From Spirirestis rafaelensis WJT71-NPBG6 (GTDB taxonomy: Bacteria; Cyanobacteriota; Cyanobacteriia; Cyanobacteriales; Nostocaceae): a stretch of 46,992 nucleotides of DNA. Of this stretch, positions 36,561 to 43,466 are shown piece by piece (position 1 is the stretch's first letter; each line of letters opens with the position of its first letter). Under the pieces are notes generated by a model. The model ran no database searches. It saw only the letters and a program-made list of their open reading frames with translations, and was not told the origin of the DNA. The DNA lies in the NCBI GenBank assembly GCA_019359015.1, contig JAHHID010000063.1, forward strand, positions 1-46,992, given 5' to 3'. The position numbers and the translations under genes were made by a program.

Positions 36561-38015
36561 TTAGTTAGTTGGTAAGTCCCGGAGAAAATAAAAGCGATCG
36601 CTTCTCCAATCTTTGCCTTTAATTCGTCCTAAGTAGCCTGTTAAAGGTGATGAAAGTTCAATTAATATTTCGTGCATTTCTTGAGGATGTAATTTACTAG
36701 ACGAAATAGCACTAAATGCACCATGTAGAGAATCAACACTAGCTCTTTCAAATCCGGTCTTTTCTAAATAATTTTTCACTAATTCGATAAGTTGCGATCG
36801 CAAAGCAATCTGCTTTTCTACTTGATTAATATATTCATCAATTTTATTGTCAATTTGTCCAGTTTCCAGATATTGCTTCAATTCTACTAAATTTATAGAA
36901 CCAGGATATTTTACTTTTAATTCAACTAGCTTTTGTAAAGTCATAGCATTAATAATACTTACTTCCCATTCTTTAGAAGCTTTTAGTGTATCTGAGGATG
37001 GTTTACCGGGACCAATTATTAACTTTGCTGAACTTAATAATTGAGATTTCCCTAAGTGCATTCCACCAAGCTTGAGCAATTCCTCAACAGTACGACTAGG
37101 AATCAGCTTACCCGCTTTACATTCACAAACAAGGGGATATGGTTGCGAGCAAAATAAGTCTAAACCACCCGCACCACCTTTGTAAGCTTCTTCTATTTTG
37201 AATCCTAAAAATTCAAGGCTGCGACGCACGATGATTTCAAAATCTGTCCCAGCTTGATAATTGCTTTTTTTCTCCTCTAGTTCGATGCTGCGATCGCCTA
37301 ATTTGGCAATATCATTTATCCAAGCTAAATCTGAATCGGTTTGGTTGAGAAATTGCTCACTAGTCCAACCTAAAAATACATTGATATCTTGTTCTAATTG
37401 TTTAGCTGCTGAGTTGGTGGTAGCAAGGGAGACTAAAGCACTTTGCAATTCTTCTAATTGTGGATGCAGCGGTGGCTGTAAATTTTGTAACTGGTGTTTG
37501 CGGATATTGAATATGCGATCGCTTAATACAGGTTTGGCATCAGAAACCATTAACTGTTGCGGTAAAGCCACAAAATGACGTTGAGTATACACTGGCATCT
37601 CTATCGGCTGAGATAAAAGATAGACCCGCAGGTAAGCTAGAGAAGTGTAAGGACGTTGCCTAAGTGTTTCTTGTAATGCTTCTGTTGTCCAAATGGTTAG
37701 CTGCGATAAAGGCTTTAATGATTCAAGTTCGCTTGAGATTGGGCGTAATTCGCACTTAGCCCAAGCTTTAATTATAACTTTGTCAGAATCTAAATTATTA
37801 ATAACCTGTTGGGCAATGGGTAAGTAGTTTGAGCGGTAATGATGCTCAAGAGCTAGTGATTTAATTAAGACATCACCTGGATATAGAGCAAAGGGTTGCC
37901 CCGGATTATTAATTAATTTCCGAGGGATTGCTGCAATCATTCGCCCTTGAATTAACGCTTTAACGTCCGGAGCAGGTAGACAAAGGGCATTGTAAATCAA
38001 AACTGATTCGCTCAT
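36561..38015 (-). CDS. PD-(D/E)XK nuclease-like protein with DUF1802-like N-terminus
   Basis: A 484-aa protein not recognised as a named family. Residues about 255-345 form a restriction-endonuclease-like core: Glu260 (AGTDFEIIVRR), Asp286 in GGAGGLDLFCSQ, and Glu298-x-Lys300 in PLVCECKAGK. This is the D...ExK metal site of PD-(D/E)XK nucleases such as Mrr. Residues 1-155 (for example LYPGDVLIKSLALEHHY and LTIWTTEALQETLRQRPYTS) remind me of DUF1802 and more loosely of PUA/ASCH-like base-reading folds; this is tentative. A helical linker (180-250) and a mixed C-terminal domain complete it. The ATG overlaps the ATPase stop as ATGA, so the two are translationally coupled and probably work as a complex. 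I infer DNA or RNA cleavage controlled by the ATPase. Its function is unproven. Confidence 0.7.
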   Translation of the reverse strand: MSESVLIYNALCLPAPDVKALIQGRMIAAIPRKLINNPGQPFALYPGDVLIKSLALEHHYRSNYLPIAQQVINNLDSDKVIIKAWAKCELRPISSELESLKPLSQLTIWTTEALQETLRQRPYTSLAYLRVYLLSQPIEMPVYTQRHFVALPQQLMVSDAKPVLSDRIFNIRKHQLQNLQPPLHPQLEELQSALVSLATTNSAAKQLEQDINVFLGWTSEQFLNQTDSDLAWINDIAKLGDRSIELEEKKSNYQAGTDFEIIVRRSLEFLGFKIEEAYKGGAGGLDLFCSQPYPLVCECKAGKLIPSRTVEELLKLGGMHLGKSQLLSSAKLIIGPGKPSSDTLKASKEWEVSIINAMTLQKLVELKVKYPGSINLVELKQYLETGQIDNKIDEYINQVEKQIALRSQLIELVKNYLEKTGFERASVDSLHGAFSAISSSKLHPQEMHEILIELSSPLTGYLGRIKGKDWRSDRFYFLRDLPTN

Positions 38016-39970
38016 GCTTCATCAAATAACTCATTGAGGTCATCCGCGTCATCTGTTTCGCTTAAAGTGGATGGATTTAGGAAGAGTTCTATAAGTTCAA
38101 TGTCGTCCTTATCATCAATCGCAGGCATTTGCCCGGAGGGGTTACTCAAAATTTCTCGCAGTAAAAGATTATCAAAAGTAAGCTGCTTCTGAGAGATGAA
38201 GTCAAAAACCTGCTCCTCAGTTAACTTATAGTTTCTGCACTTCTTACAGACAGCCCGAACTGCGATAAGTGGTCGAATTTGCTCTTCTATCAAATCCACG
38301 TTTTCACCACCTTTTTCTGATATAAGTTGGTTGAGCAACTTATATGCTTCTGAATTTTTCTTAATTTGTTCTATTTTGGATTTGGAACGGACTAAACAAC
38401 CACGAGTTAGGTCAAAAGTTTCGTAGTCATTCAAACGCTTTAATCCAGCAGTTAATGTAAATTGAGAAGACTGTATTACAGCTACACCAATTTTTACTTC
38501 TTTGCCATTCTCGTTACCAACAATTTTGAAGTTTATAAAACCTTTATTTTGTAATTTTGGTTTAATATCGCTTGTAATGTCTTCAATCAGTACTTCTTCT
38601 AAAGTCTGACCTTTCAAAGTCTCAAAGCCAAAATAGAGAACTTTAGCAATTAGTGAATTATCCTCTAAATAATCTTCGATGTCTGCCTCGCTCTCCCTTT
38701 TTAAGGCAAGTTCAAATCGCTCAAGTGGATCATTTGAGAGTTGCTCTTCATAAACCTTAAAGTTTTCTGCACACCATTTCAAAGCTTCCCTTACGGTTGG
38801 CTTTCCTTTACCAAATTCTCTCAGTTGGCTTTCTTCAAAGGGGTAAACTGGATGAGGCGGTAGTAAATTCCTTACTTGGTAAAACTCTTTCAACCAAAGG
38901 TTGACTAATTCAACCATAGAATCGCCGCTAAGATACTTTAAATCTATTGGTTTTCTTTGCGTATATTTGGAAACTCTATCTGGTGTACCATCAAGCATCA
39001 AATCTACCTTTTGTGTCCATGTGATAGGCAGCATGACTGTGATAATAACAATCCCTCGACTCAGTTCCGAGTTTTCGAGAGTATCATGCAGACGCTTAAC
39101 TAAATCAGCAATCACTAGTTCTGTTGGCAACCCGTCATCAGTAGAATTGTTTTTGACATCTATTTCATCAAAACAAATGACGATGGGGTTATAGTAACTG
39201 ACCAAATTCAATATTTGCTGAATATTTTTCAGGGCTTCCGCTTCTCTCTCTTGAATAATTTTGTTAAGATTAGGTAATCCCAAAGCATCAGCATTAGATT
39301 GAGCTAACTCTTCGCCAGACAACCATTTGATGGCAAAAGGAGCTTGAGTTTCTGAAAGCGTCCACAAAATAGCTCGCAGAATATAGGGATCTGCACTTGG
39401 TTTAGTTTTAAGAACTTGTTTTTGCAGAGCATTCATTAAGTTCTTGTTTTGATCCAAACTCTTTGCATAAACTTGGTCAAATTTTTTCACTAGCTCTGCC
39501 GGTGTCGGGGAATTGCCACTTCTACCTTCGTTTGCCATCGCTGCCGCTACTTCCTGCCACTGCATGATCCCTTGACTACCAGCTTTGTTCAGACTATTAG
39601 CTAAGGTTTGCTGAAATTGGTATTTAACCAGGTTTAAATCTGTATAGTTATTAACACCTGCGTAGACGAAGAAAGCACCGCCTTCATGTTCCAGCCTGTG
39701 GCGAATGCGACTAAGAAGGTGGGTTTTACCCACTCCCTGTTGTGCAGTTATGACAATTGAAGTCACCTTGTCTTGGCTGGTTTGACTTGACCTTACCAGC
39801 TCAATTGCTTGAAATACTGCATCAGAAGCGTGAGCATTAAGGTTAGGCACATCAGGGAATCCCTTTCCCCAGACATCTTGTTCTTTAACAATACCAGCGT
39901 TAATAAATGGATTCTGATTTTGGATGGCAGCTTTAAGGGCTTCTGTTGGAGAAACAGGGGAATTTTCCAT
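38012..39970 (-). CDS. P-loop (AAA/ORC-like) ATPase of an uncharacterised three-gene operon
   Basis: A 652-aa ATP-binding protein. Walker A is AQQGVGKTHLL (residues 76-86, the first Gly replaced by Ala) and Walker B is IVICFDEID (263-271). A sensor-like stretch, GIVIITVMLPITW (306-318), and a helical region with GKGKPTVREALKW (387-399), like the lid of ORC/Cdc6-type AAA proteins, follow. The C-terminal part (about 440-580) is a mixed alpha/beta domain (KEVKIGVAVIQSSQFTLTAG, YETFDLTRGCLVRSK). It holds one CxxC (575-578) and ends in a strongly acidic tail (residues 619-652). The gene is 50 bp after the winged-helix gene and overlaps the nuclease gene by four bases. I cannot name the family. The architecture suggests an ATP-dependent loader or sensor acting on the partner nuclease. 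Confidence 0.75.
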   Translation of the reverse strand: MENSPVSPTEALKAAIQNQNPFINAGIVKEQDVWGKGFPDVPNLNAHASDAVFQAIELVRSSQTSQDKVTSIVITAQQGVGKTHLLSRIRHRLEHEGGAFFVYAGVNNYTDLNLVKYQFQQTLANSLNKAGSQGIMQWQEVAAAMANEGRSGNSPTPAELVKKFDQVYAKSLDQNKNLMNALQKQVLKTKPSADPYILRAILWTLSETQAPFAIKWLSGEELAQSNADALGLPNLNKIIQEREAEALKNIQQILNLVSYYNPIVICFDEIDVKNNSTDDGLPTELVIADLVKRLHDTLENSELSRGIVIITVMLPITWTQKVDLMLDGTPDRVSKYTQRKPIDLKYLSGDSMVELVNLWLKEFYQVRNLLPPHPVYPFEESQLREFGKGKPTVREALKWCAENFKVYEEQLSNDPLERFELALKRESEADIEDYLEDNSLIAKVLYFGFETLKGQTLEEVLIEDITSDIKPKLQNKGFINFKIVGNENGKEVKIGVAVIQSSQFTLTAGLKRLNDYETFDLTRGCLVRSKSKIEQIKKNSEAYKLLNQLISEKGGENVDLIEEQIRPLIAVRAVCKKCRNYKLTEEQVFDFISQKQLTFDNLLLREILSNPSGQMPAIDDKDDIELIELFLNPSTLSETDDADDLNELFDEA

Positions 39971-40020
39971 AGGATTCGCGCTTAGTGTGAGGAACTACAA
40001 GGGGTTTCGAGGCAATCTGA

Positions 40021-40686
40021 TTAACTCAAGCGCTTGGCGTAAGAGCGTAATCCTGCTCCTGGTATGGTGATTGAGTCTTCGCGTTTATCAGAGGTCATGT
40101 CTGGGATTTCTCCCGCAATTAGTTGCAAAATGTCGTTTTCCTGCATTTCCAGCAGCCACTTGTTGAAATGTTCACGACTAAGGCGATCGCCTATTTCTCT
40201 CCTAATCCGATAAATCGGCACTAAATCATTTAGGATATGGTTCCGATTAAGTTGGTCATAAACTTCCAGCGTGACTTTTTGAAACTCGTCGTAAGATTTA
40301 ATCCCACTTTTGATCCCGTTAGTTGGTGCAGATGTACTAGCTACTGCACCATCCATTTCACCGATCCACCTCACCAACGCATTTGCTGCCCAAGTTCCGA
40401 CAATAGTACCTTCAAATTTAAAATCAGCACTTTTCAAACCTTCACTCAGCACCTCTAAACCTTGAGGAGATTCGAGAGAGTAGCCTTTTTTGGAGATAGC
40501 GATCGCTCCTTTTTTCTCCAACTCCGCAAAAATGTCCTTAAAATCTGCAACCTTCTTGTCTTTAGATTTGATTCGCTCATGAAGTTTACCTTTGTTCACT
40601 TCCTGCTTTGCTCCTCCCAATTCCCATAAAGCAAGCAGTAGACGAGTTTGAGCTTGATTTGTCATATAATGTAACTTTTTTGACAC
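40021..40686 (-). CDS. Winged-helix-like protein, first gene of the ATPase-nuclease operon
   Basis: A 221-aa protein of unknown family. Residues about 8-75 (QTRLLLALWELGGAKQEVNK, GKLHERIKSKDKKVADFKDI, FAELEKKGAIAISKKGYSLE) look like a winged-helix DNA-binding domain: three helices and a beta wing. The rest is helical (WAANALVRWIGEMDG, KVTLEVYDQLNRNHILNDLV, REHFNKWLLEMQENDILQLI), with a second winged-helix-like end (DSITIPGAGLRSYAKRLS). The longest frame starts at a GTG (40686); an ATG at 40663-40665 is equally plausible, and neither has a clear ribosome site. A palindrome with a -10-like core lies 17-40 bp upstream, which fits autoregulation. It precedes the ATPase by 50 bp. It may be a regulator or a DNA-recognition subunit. 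Confidence 0.65.
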   Translation of the reverse strand: MSKKLHYMTNQAQTRLLLALWELGGAKQEVNKGKLHERIKSKDKKVADFKDIFAELEKKGAIAISKKGYSLESPQGLEVLSEGLKSADFKFEGTIVGTWAANALVRWIGEMDGAVASTSAPTNGIKSGIKSYDEFQKVTLEVYDQLNRNHILNDLVPIYRIRREIGDRLSREHFNKWLLEMQENDILQLIAGEIPDMTSDKREDSITIPGAGLRSYAKRLS

Positions 40687-40702
40687 TGTATAAATAATAA
40701 TC

Positions 40703-40725
40703 TTTACCAGTATAGTTCTGGTAAA
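40703..40725 (-). promoter_or_regulatory. Operator-like palindrome over the operon promoter
   Basis: TTTACCAG and CTGGTAAA form a perfect 8-bp inverted repeat with a 7-nt spacer. On the minus strand the spacer plus two arm bases read TATACT, a good -10 hexamer, 23 bp before the GTG start of the winged-helix gene. The -35 at 17-bp spacing (AAGTTA) is poor, as in regulated promoters. A dimeric regulator bound here would block RNA polymerase; the winged-helix protein itself is the obvious candidate. Confidence 0.5.
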
Positions 40726-40875
40726 ACCTTTTAACTTTTGGAAAAATACTGAAAAATCTCAAGTTATTTCCTGATGATTGATGATCTTTAGCCAGGTGTA
40801 TTAACACAAAGAAGCGACCCCGATTTATTTGCTTTATCGAACACAAGCAAATATACGAAAATATTTGTTACCAAA

Positions 40876-41049
40876 TTAACTACATATTTCTTTGGGATGA
40901 ATACGAGCTCTCCCATAGGCAAGATGAAATACTTGCAAAATTTCATCATCATTGCAATGAAACGGTGTACCTGTGCTGTTGTAAATGGACGCTAAACGTT
41001 CTATCCATCCCAAGAAAAATAACAACAATTTCAACACTGTTTTTTTCAC
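40876..41049 (-). CDS. Possible small hypothetical protein upstream of the operon
   Basis: From the GTG at 41047-41049 the frame codes for 57 aa. The first part is basic and hydrophobic (KKTVLKLLLFFLGWIERLAS), the second polar and mixed (IYNSTGTPFHCNDDEILQVF, HLAYGRARIHPKEICS). The composition reads like a real protein rather than noise, but I do not recognise it. A longer frame to 41154 overlaps the divergent lipoprotein gene and is unlikely. It lies 190 bp before the winged-helix gene on the same strand, and an A/T-rich palindrome follows its stop. It could be a small membrane-associated partner or a gene remnant. Confidence 0.3.
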   Translation of the reverse strand: MKKTVLKLLLFFLGWIERLASIYNSTGTPFHCNDDEILQVFHLAYGRARIHPKEICS

Positions 41050-41090
41050 AACACCGCATTTAGCTTTCCGCAAGGTGATGAGGAAATAAG

Positions 41091-41594
41091 ATGAACACAA
41101 CATACCAAGAGCGTAAAATAGTTTCGCGTTTGCTGGCAGTGGTACTTTCGGCATTGCTAATGGTGCCGCTTCTTAGTAGCTGCGGCGGTGGGGGTTCCCA
41201 AAATGCTGCGCCACCCCCACCTGTTGACGATACCCTAAGCGGTAGAACAGTAAATAATCCTGCGTCTGGAAACCAGCCTGAAGCTAAAAGAGGGTTGTCA
41301 ACGGGGCAAAAAGTCGGGATAACTTTAGCCGGAGCTGCCGCACTTTACTACCTTTACAACCAGCGCAAAAATGCCCAAGGTAAGGGACCAGAAGGTCAAT
41401 ATTACCTTTCTAAGAACGGGCGTGTTTACTACCGCGATGCTCAAAATCGCCCTCACTGGGTAACACCACCATCAGAAGGAATTCGAGTTCCAGAGTCTGA
41501 AGCGCAACAGTATCGAGACTTCCAAGGTTATAACGGGCGCTCCACAGGTCGGACTTTAACAGACGTTGCTCCGCAGGAAGCTCCAGCATTTTAG
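41091..41594 (+). CDS. Hypothetical lipoprotein
   Basis: A 167-aa protein with a lipoprotein signal: a basic start (MNTTYQERKIVSRLL), a hydrophobic stretch, and the lipobox LLSSC with Cys31 as the lipidated residue. A Gly/Pro-rich linker (GGGGSQNAAPPPPVDD) follows, then a second weak hydrophobic segment (VGITLAGAAALYYLYNQ, about 72-88). The conserved-looking C-terminal domain is rich in Tyr and Arg (YYLSKNGRVYYRDAQNRPHW). No enzymatic motif is visible. A ribosome site (GAGGAAAT) precedes the ATG. The tandem-repeat protein gene follows by 55 bp on the same strand, so the two are probably one operon. The function is unknown; a cell-envelope location is likely. Confidence 0.75.
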   Translation: MNTTYQERKIVSRLLAVVLSALLMVPLLSSCGGGGSQNAAPPPPVDDTLSGRTVNNPASGNQPEAKRGLSTGQKVGITLAGAAALYYLYNQRKNAQGKGPEGQYYLSKNGRVYYRDAQNRPHWVTPPSEGIRVPESEAQQYRDFQGYNGRSTGRTLTDVAPQEAPAF

Positions 41595-41649
41595 AGCCGC
41601 AGAAAAAGACAACAGCACATCGTACACTTATTTAGTAAGGAGATAGATT

Positions 41650-42075
41650 ATGGTAGACGACTTTTTGCGAAAAGCGAAGGACTTTCTTGGAGGCTCGAAC
41701 GACGAGCAATTTGAGGGAGACACAAATTACCGCGATCGCGATGTGCGTCCAGCCACCGAAGATCCCTACGGCGATCCCGCAGATCAGTACGGTAACGCTA
41801 TCCCCGCAAGCCAAGACCCCTACGGTGATCCCGCAGACCAGTATTACGGTAACGCTATCCCCGCAAGCCAAGACCCCTACGGTGATCCCGCAGATCAGTA
41901 CGGTAACGCTATCCCCGCCAGTCAAGACCCCTACGGCGACCCCGCAGACCAGTATTACGGTAACGCTATCCCCGCAAGCCAAGATCCCTACGGCGACCCC
42001 GCAGATCAGTACGGTGACATCCGCCCAGCTAGCGAAGACCCCTACGGCGACCCCGCAGACGACTATAATCGTTAA
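41650..42075 (+). CDS. Tandem-repeat protein with DPYGDPADQY units
   Basis: A 141-aa acidic protein with a start region MVDDFLRKAKDFLGGSNDEQ, then five full repeats and one partial repeat of an 18-19-residue unit such as DPYGDPADQYGNAIPASQ. Units alternate strictly between Q-Y-G and Q-Y-Y-G, that is 18 and 19 residues, over the first four. The fifth (ending GDIRPASE) and the partial sixth differ. The protein is rich in Asp, Pro and Tyr and is probably disordered. It has no signal peptide. The ribosome site AAGGAGAT before the ATG is strong, so it is expected to be well translated. It follows the lipoprotein gene by 55 bp, and a strong terminator follows at 42119-42151. The function is unknown; the amphipathic start may bind a membrane or a partner. 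Confidence 0.8.
   Translation: MVDDFLRKAKDFLGGSNDEQFEGDTNYRDRDVRPATEDPYGDPADQYGNAIPASQDPYGDPADQYYGNAIPASQDPYGDPADQYGNAIPASQDPYGDPADQYYGNAIPASQDPYGDPADQYGDIRPASEDPYGDPADDYNR
41766..42063 (+). repeat. 54/57-bp alternating tandem repeat in the coding region
   Basis: The DNA units encode the DPYGDPADQY protein repeats. Units of 54 and 57 bp alternate, forming a 111-bp higher-order unit present about two times. DNA identity between units is very high, including at third codon positions, with only changes such as GGT/GGC and GAT/GAC. This points to recent expansion or gene conversion. Confidence 0.85.
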
Positions 42076-42118
42076 TAAAGTTTTGAAAAATGCGATCGCA
42101 AGCGCAATAGCAAATCGG

Positions 42119-42151
42119 GCAGTAGTAATTAATACTACTGCTTTTTATTTT
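42119..42151 (+). terminator. Rho-independent terminator after the repeat-protein gene
   Basis: GCAGTAGTA (42119-42127) pairs perfectly with TACTACTGC (42133-42141) around ATTAA, followed by TTTTTATTTT. It ends the plus-strand lipoprotein/repeat-protein operon. The stem and T-run overlap the last codons and TAG stop of the convergent mdh gene, so the two 3' ends share sequence. Confidence 0.8.
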
Positions 42152-43136
42152 GCAAAAAGTCACCAGTTGTCGCTAATATTTGTTGTGCTCGCTCTATACT
42201 TTCACGCACAGATTCAGCGGAAGTATGCAAAGCAGCCATTTCCGCATCAGTCAGATTCAATTCCAACACCGTGTCAATTCCACCGCATCCCAAGCGACAG
42301 GGAACGCCGAGACAAATATTCTCTAAACCGTATTCTCCCTGAATATACGCTGCCGCTGGTAACAAACGCGACTCATTTAATAAAATTGCTTCTACCATTA
42401 AGCAAGTTGCAGAAGCAGGAGCAAAAAAAGCACCACCTGTTTGCATTAATTCCACAATTTCCGCGCCACCATGACGGGTTCTCTCTACCAAACGCTTAAT
42501 TGTGGCTGCATCCATCAATTCCGTAATCGGAATACCGTTGACAGTAGAATAACGCGGTAAAGGTACCATTAAATCTCCGTGGCTACCTAATACCATCGCG
42601 TTGACATCTACAGGACTGACGCCGAACTCCATCGCAATAAAGGTTTGAAAGCGTGCCGAATCTAACACCCCTGCCATACCCATAATGCGCTCGCGTGGTA
42701 AACTCGTTGCTTCTCTTGCCAAATAAGTCATCACATCTAAAGGATTAGTGATGATAATGAAAATCGCATCCGGAGAACGAGCGATCGCTTTTTTTGTTGC
42801 CTCCACTACAATCAAAGCATTCGTCTTCAACAAATCATCGCGACTCATACCCGGTTTGCGGGGACTTCCTGCGGCAATTATGACGATTTCTGAACCAAAC
42901 GTATCAGCATAATCGTTTGTGCCGATAATCTTGCGATTATGTGTTTCAATTCCCCTTGCCTCCATCAAATCCAGCGCTAATGCTTGAGGCATTCCCGGAA
43001 TAATATCCAGCAATACTACATCTGCTAAGTTTTTTTCGGCAATGCGTTGGGCAAGGGTACTACCAACCCTACCAGCACCGACGATGGTTACACGCGGTGA
43101 ATAACACAGCATTGGGGAGGAAGGGGAATAGCTCAT
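42135..43136 (-). CDS. mdh: Malate dehydrogenase (lactate/malate dehydrogenase family)
   Basis: A 333-aa NAD-dependent enzyme of the LDH-like MDH group. The Rossmann motif is VTIVGAGRVGSTLAQRI, with the cofactor Asp in VVLLDI. The mobile loop with substrate arginines is GSPRKPGMSRDDLLKTN, the Asn/Arg block is IIITNPLDVMTYLA, and the catalytic His is in GSHGDLMVPL. The GMSR loop Arg, rather than a GQSR-type Gln, favours malate/oxaloacetate over lactate/pyruvate. The N-terminus has about 14 extra residues (MSYSPSSPMLCYSP) before the first strand. The 3' end overlaps the convergent terminator. ndhO lies 29 bp upstream on the same strand, so the two may be co-transcribed. Confidence 0.95.
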   Translation of the reverse strand: MSYSPSSPMLCYSPRVTIVGAGRVGSTLAQRIAEKNLADVVLLDIIPGMPQALALDLMEARGIETHNRKIIGTNDYADTFGSEIVIIAAGSPRKPGMSRDDLLKTNALIVVEATKKAIARSPDAIFIIITNPLDVMTYLAREATSLPRERIMGMAGVLDSARFQTFIAMEFGVSPVDVNAMVLGSHGDLMVPLPRYSTVNGIPITELMDAATIKRLVERTRHGGAEIVELMQTGGAFFAPASATCLMVEAILLNESRLLPAAAYIQGEYGLENICLGVPCRLGCGGIDTVLELNLTDAEMAALHTSAESVRESIERAQQILATTGDFLQNKKQ

Positions 43137-43165
43137 AATTGCGTGTTTTGGTTAGTAATTAAATT

Positions 43166-43381
43166 TTATTTAAATTCTTCAAGTTGATCCAAACGTAACC
43201 ACATATTTGGTGTTGGCACTTCCCCAAACTTTAGCAGGGCGTAATCACCTTTGATATCTACAATTTCGCCCTTAGTTTCAAACAAATAACTAGGAAAGCG
43301 TGTATCACTAGCTTGTGCTTCTAAACTATTTTCTAGCTTTTCGCGGACAACGCGAACGGTATCTCCTCTTTTAACGGGCAT
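43166..43381 (-). CDS. ndhO: NAD(P)H-quinone oxidoreductase subunit O
   Basis: A 71-aa small subunit specific to the cyanobacterial and chloroplast NDH-1 complex of the thylakoid membrane, where it sits on the cytosolic arm. The diagnostic sequence is nearly unchanged from relatives: [40 protein letters not shown] and [15 protein letters not shown]. It has an SH3-like barrel fold. The leader is AAGAGGAAAAACTCA before the ATG, very like that of psaE at 45619. NdhO is known to tune respiratory and cyclic electron flow. mdh follows 29 bp later. Confidence 0.95.
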   Translation of the reverse strand: MPVKRGDTVRVVREKLENSLEAQASDTRFPSYLFETKGEIVDIKGDYALLKFGEVPTPNMWLRLDQLEEFK

Positions 43382-43466
43382 TGAGTTTTTCCTCTTGGTG
43401 TATATGTATGGATTTATTCAGAATTTTATCTCGCGCCAAGACGCAAAGACGAGGATACTTATTTAT

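Larger units (their letters stand above)
40687..41090. other. Divergent region between the ATPase-nuclease operon and the lipoprotein gene
   Basis: This 404-bp gap contains the operator-like palindrome at 40703-40725, a second A/T-rich palindrome (CAAATAT/ATATTTG, 40848-40867), and a possible small minus-strand ORF ending at 40876. No other gene is seen. Confidence 0.45.

Noticed and set aside
41632-42499. Long open frames antisense to, and in the second frame of, the tandem-repeat protein gene
   Set aside because: They arise because repeat units without stops in one frame stay open in others. Their products are low-complexity, while the chosen frame has a start with a strong ribosome site and a regular DPYGDPADQY unit.
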